Shown piece after piece: positions 13,283 through 14,734 of a stretch of 14,734 nucleotides of DNA; positions within the stretch are counted from its first letter, which is position 1; every line of letters starts with the position of its first letter. The stretch comes from Chloroflexota bacterium (GTDB lineage Bacteria; Chloroflexota; Dehalococcoidia; GIF9; AB-539-J10): contig JAUVWD010000005.1 in assembly GCA_030604285.1 (NCBI GenBank), forward strand, positions 1 to 14,734, in the 5' to 3' direction. The translations under genes were made by a program, and so were the position numbers. The notes under the pieces are model-generated. The model searched no databases. It was not told the origin of the DNA and saw nothing but the letters and a program-made list of their open reading frames with translations.

Positions 13283-14631
13283 GAAGAAATATTTATATGC
13301 TGATTTTCATCCTTGCCCTATTTGGCTTCGCCCTGTGGTCAGTAGTGCCCCTAGATAGAGATGTCTTTGGCAGACACGGGTTAATGCTCGGCTTGGACCT
13401 CAAAGGAGGTAGCTATCTGGTATACCAGGCTGATCTTAGCGATATTGACCCTGGCGACAGGGATCAAGTTATGGATGGCCTGAAGGGAGTTATTGAAAGG
13501 CGTGTCAATGCCCTGGGGATAACAGAGCCAATCATTGAAATACAAAAACAAGAGGGAGAATATGCCGTCGCTATCCAGTTACCTGGCATCAGTGACGTTG
13601 AGAGGGCTAAGGAGCTCATTGGACGGGTGGGGATTCTCGAATTCAGGGAGCAGAATGCGGAAGGAGAGTGGGTTCCTGCTACCGGGACGGCCGATGGTGA
13701 GGAATTAACGCTCACCAGCAGGTATTTCAAGGAAAATACCCACGTTGATTTGGATCAACTTGGCAGACCACTCTTAATATTTGAGTGGGATGAAACTGGG
13801 CGGCAGCTTTCCGAGCAGATAACTGGTCGTCTTATAGGCAAACCGCTGGGTATCTTTCTTGATGATGAGCCACTCCGCGGCGCGGATGGGCATCCTATCA
13901 CTCCTATAGTCCAGGGCGTAATTACCGACAGGGGACAAATTGAGGGTTTGAGTTTGACGGATGCTCAAGATCTATCTACAACACTGAATTATGGACGTCT
14001 GCCTGCACAGTTGGGGCATTGGGAAGAGGAAGATGGCTCCGCGGTATTCATCCCCGAGGTTCCTCTTTACGAGAGGACCGTAGATGCCACTCTAGGCGCC
14101 GATTCTATCAAGAAAAGCCTGCTCGCCGCCGGGATTGGAGTGGCATTGTTATTGTTATTCATGATTTTATACTACCGCTTACCCGGTTTGATTGCCTGCC
14201 TCAGCTTAGGAATCTACGGCACCTTACTCTTATCCATCTTTAAGCTTTTTGCCATAACTTTGACCCTTCCCGGCGTTGCTGCCTTCATACTATCCTTGGG
14301 TATGGCGGTGGATGCCAATGTCCTCATCTTTGAAAGGATGAAGGAGGAATTACGAGCCGGGCGTACTCCTGGTGCCGCCGTGGAGGCCGGGTTTAACCGT
14401 GCTTGGACAGCTATCCGTGACAGCAATATTACTACCTTCATTGCCTGTGCTGTCCTCTTCTGGTTTGGTGGTGCACTGGGTGCCTTAATGGTCAGGGGGT
14501 TCGCCATAACCCTGTTTATTGGTGTGGCTTTGAGCATGTTCACCGCCATAGTCGTGACTCGAACCTTTCTTCGCCTGATTCTGGGCCGCCGACTGGCGCT
14601 TAGACCGTCAGCCTATGGTGTGAGCCAATGA
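13279..14631 (+). CDS. secD: Protein translocase subunit SecD
   Basis: A 450-residue SecD, which with SecF uses the proton gradient to help Sec-dependent export at the cytoplasmic membrane. The order is TM1 (about 4-22), GLDLKGG (38-44), a large extracytoplasmic domain (about 45-275) with RVNALGITEP and LPGI, then five membrane segments (about 280-299, 302-322, 327-346, 385-403, 408-430). The conserved GMAVDANVLIFERMKEE starts at 341. Between LPAQL (241-245) and ERTVDATLG (265-273) roughly 15 residues are inserted compared with the usual LPAPL...EERTV spacing. The start is TTG 13279, overlapping the cca stop as TTGA. ATG 13297 is possible but would remove the basic residues before TM1. No strong ribosome site is seen, so translational coupling to cca is likely. 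Confidence 0.95.
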   Translation: MRRNIYMLIFILALFGFALWSVVPLDRDVFGRHGLMLGLDLKGGSYLVYQADLSDIDPGDRDQVMDGLKGVIERRVNALGITEPIIEIQKQEGEYAVAIQLPGISDVERAKELIGRVGILEFREQNAEGEWVPATGTADGEELTLTSRYFKENTHVDLDQLGRPLLIFEWDETGRQLSEQITGRLIGKPLGIFLDDEPLRGADGHPITPIVQGVITDRGQIEGLSLTDAQDLSTTLNYGRLPAQLGHWEEEDGSAVFIPEVPLYERTVDATLGADSIKKSLLAAGIGVALLLLFMILYYRLPGLIACLSLGIYGTLLLSIFKLFAITLTLPGVAAFILSLGMAVDANVLIFERMKEELRAGRTPGAAVEAGFNRAWTAIRDSNITTFIACAVLFWFGGALGALMVRGFAITLFIGVALSMFTAIVVTRTFLRLILGRRLALRPSAYGVSQ

Positions 14632-14734
14632 TTGATTTTGTAGGCAAGAAACGCTGGTTTTTCCTCGCTTCAGCCATAGCGACGCTTGTGGGGATAGTCT
14701 GCCTCTCTGTTTTTGGGCTGAAGCCGGGGACGGA
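14628..14734 (+). CDS. secF: Protein translocase subunit SecF (partial, cut by the window end)
   Basis: Only the first 35 codons are present. The ATG overlaps the secD stop as ATGA, the usual secD-secF coupling. The translation has the typical SecF start: IDFVGKKRWFF, a first membrane segment (about residues 10-28), then GLKPGT leading into the extracytoplasmic domain where G(I/V)DF normally follows. The identification rests on the order behind secD plus the VGKKRWFF and GLKPG motifs. Confidence 0.92.
   Translation, partial: MIDFVGKKRWFFLASAIATLVGIVCLSVFGLKPGT

Overview
The window is bacterial chromosomal DNA of moderate GC with tightly packed genes, frequent TTG and GTG starts, and strong Shine-Dalgarno sites ahead of some genes. 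An anaerobe of the Chloroflexota (Dehalococcoidia-like) fits best. The reasons are several separate-subunit ADP-forming acyl-CoA synthetases, tandem 4-hydroxybutyryl-CoA dehydratase-like proteins needing [4Fe-4S] clusters, a DUF362 protein, and a 'SPERSEG'-encoding REP-like palindrome inside a housekeeping gene. This taxonomic reading is inference; no rRNA or marker tree is available here.

Region 1 (1-6181) is dominated by NDP-forming acyl-CoA synthetase subunits. A partial alpha subunit runs off the left edge on the minus strand. Divergent from it is one stand-alone ATP-grasp beta subunit (795-1505). Convergent with the beta gene, and overlapping its 3' end, are two closely related alpha subunits in a minus-strand operon (4255 to 1482). 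A roughly 500-bp control region (4256-4753) with back-to-back promoter candidates separates them from a fourth alpha subunit on the plus strand (4754-6181). The window therefore holds four alpha genes and one beta gene.

Region 2 (6196-11630) is a plus-strand cluster. It begins with a promoter-like block and a decayed remnant of a dehydratase-family gene. Two intact paralogues of the 4-hydroxyphenylacetate 3-hydroxylase / 4-hydroxybutyryl-CoA dehydratase superfamily follow, both keeping all four [4Fe-4S] ligands and the Tyr/Lys active-site motif. After them come a DUF362 protein with a cysteine-rich C-terminal region and a classical short-chain dehydrogenase. With the synthetases this suggests activation of an organic acid to its CoA thioester, radical dehydration or isomerisation of a hydroxyacyl-CoA, and redox steps. 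The substrate cannot be read from the sequence.

Region 3 (11651-14734) is housekeeping: a CCA-adding enzyme/poly(A) polymerase with an HD domain, then secD and the start of secF, with overlapping stop/start codons. The cca gene is preceded by a second copy (30 of 34 bases, all differences transitions) of the promoter-like block found at 6196-6229, so the two copies bracket the dehydratase cluster as direct repeats.

No tRNA, rRNA, CRISPR array, transposase or integrase was seen.
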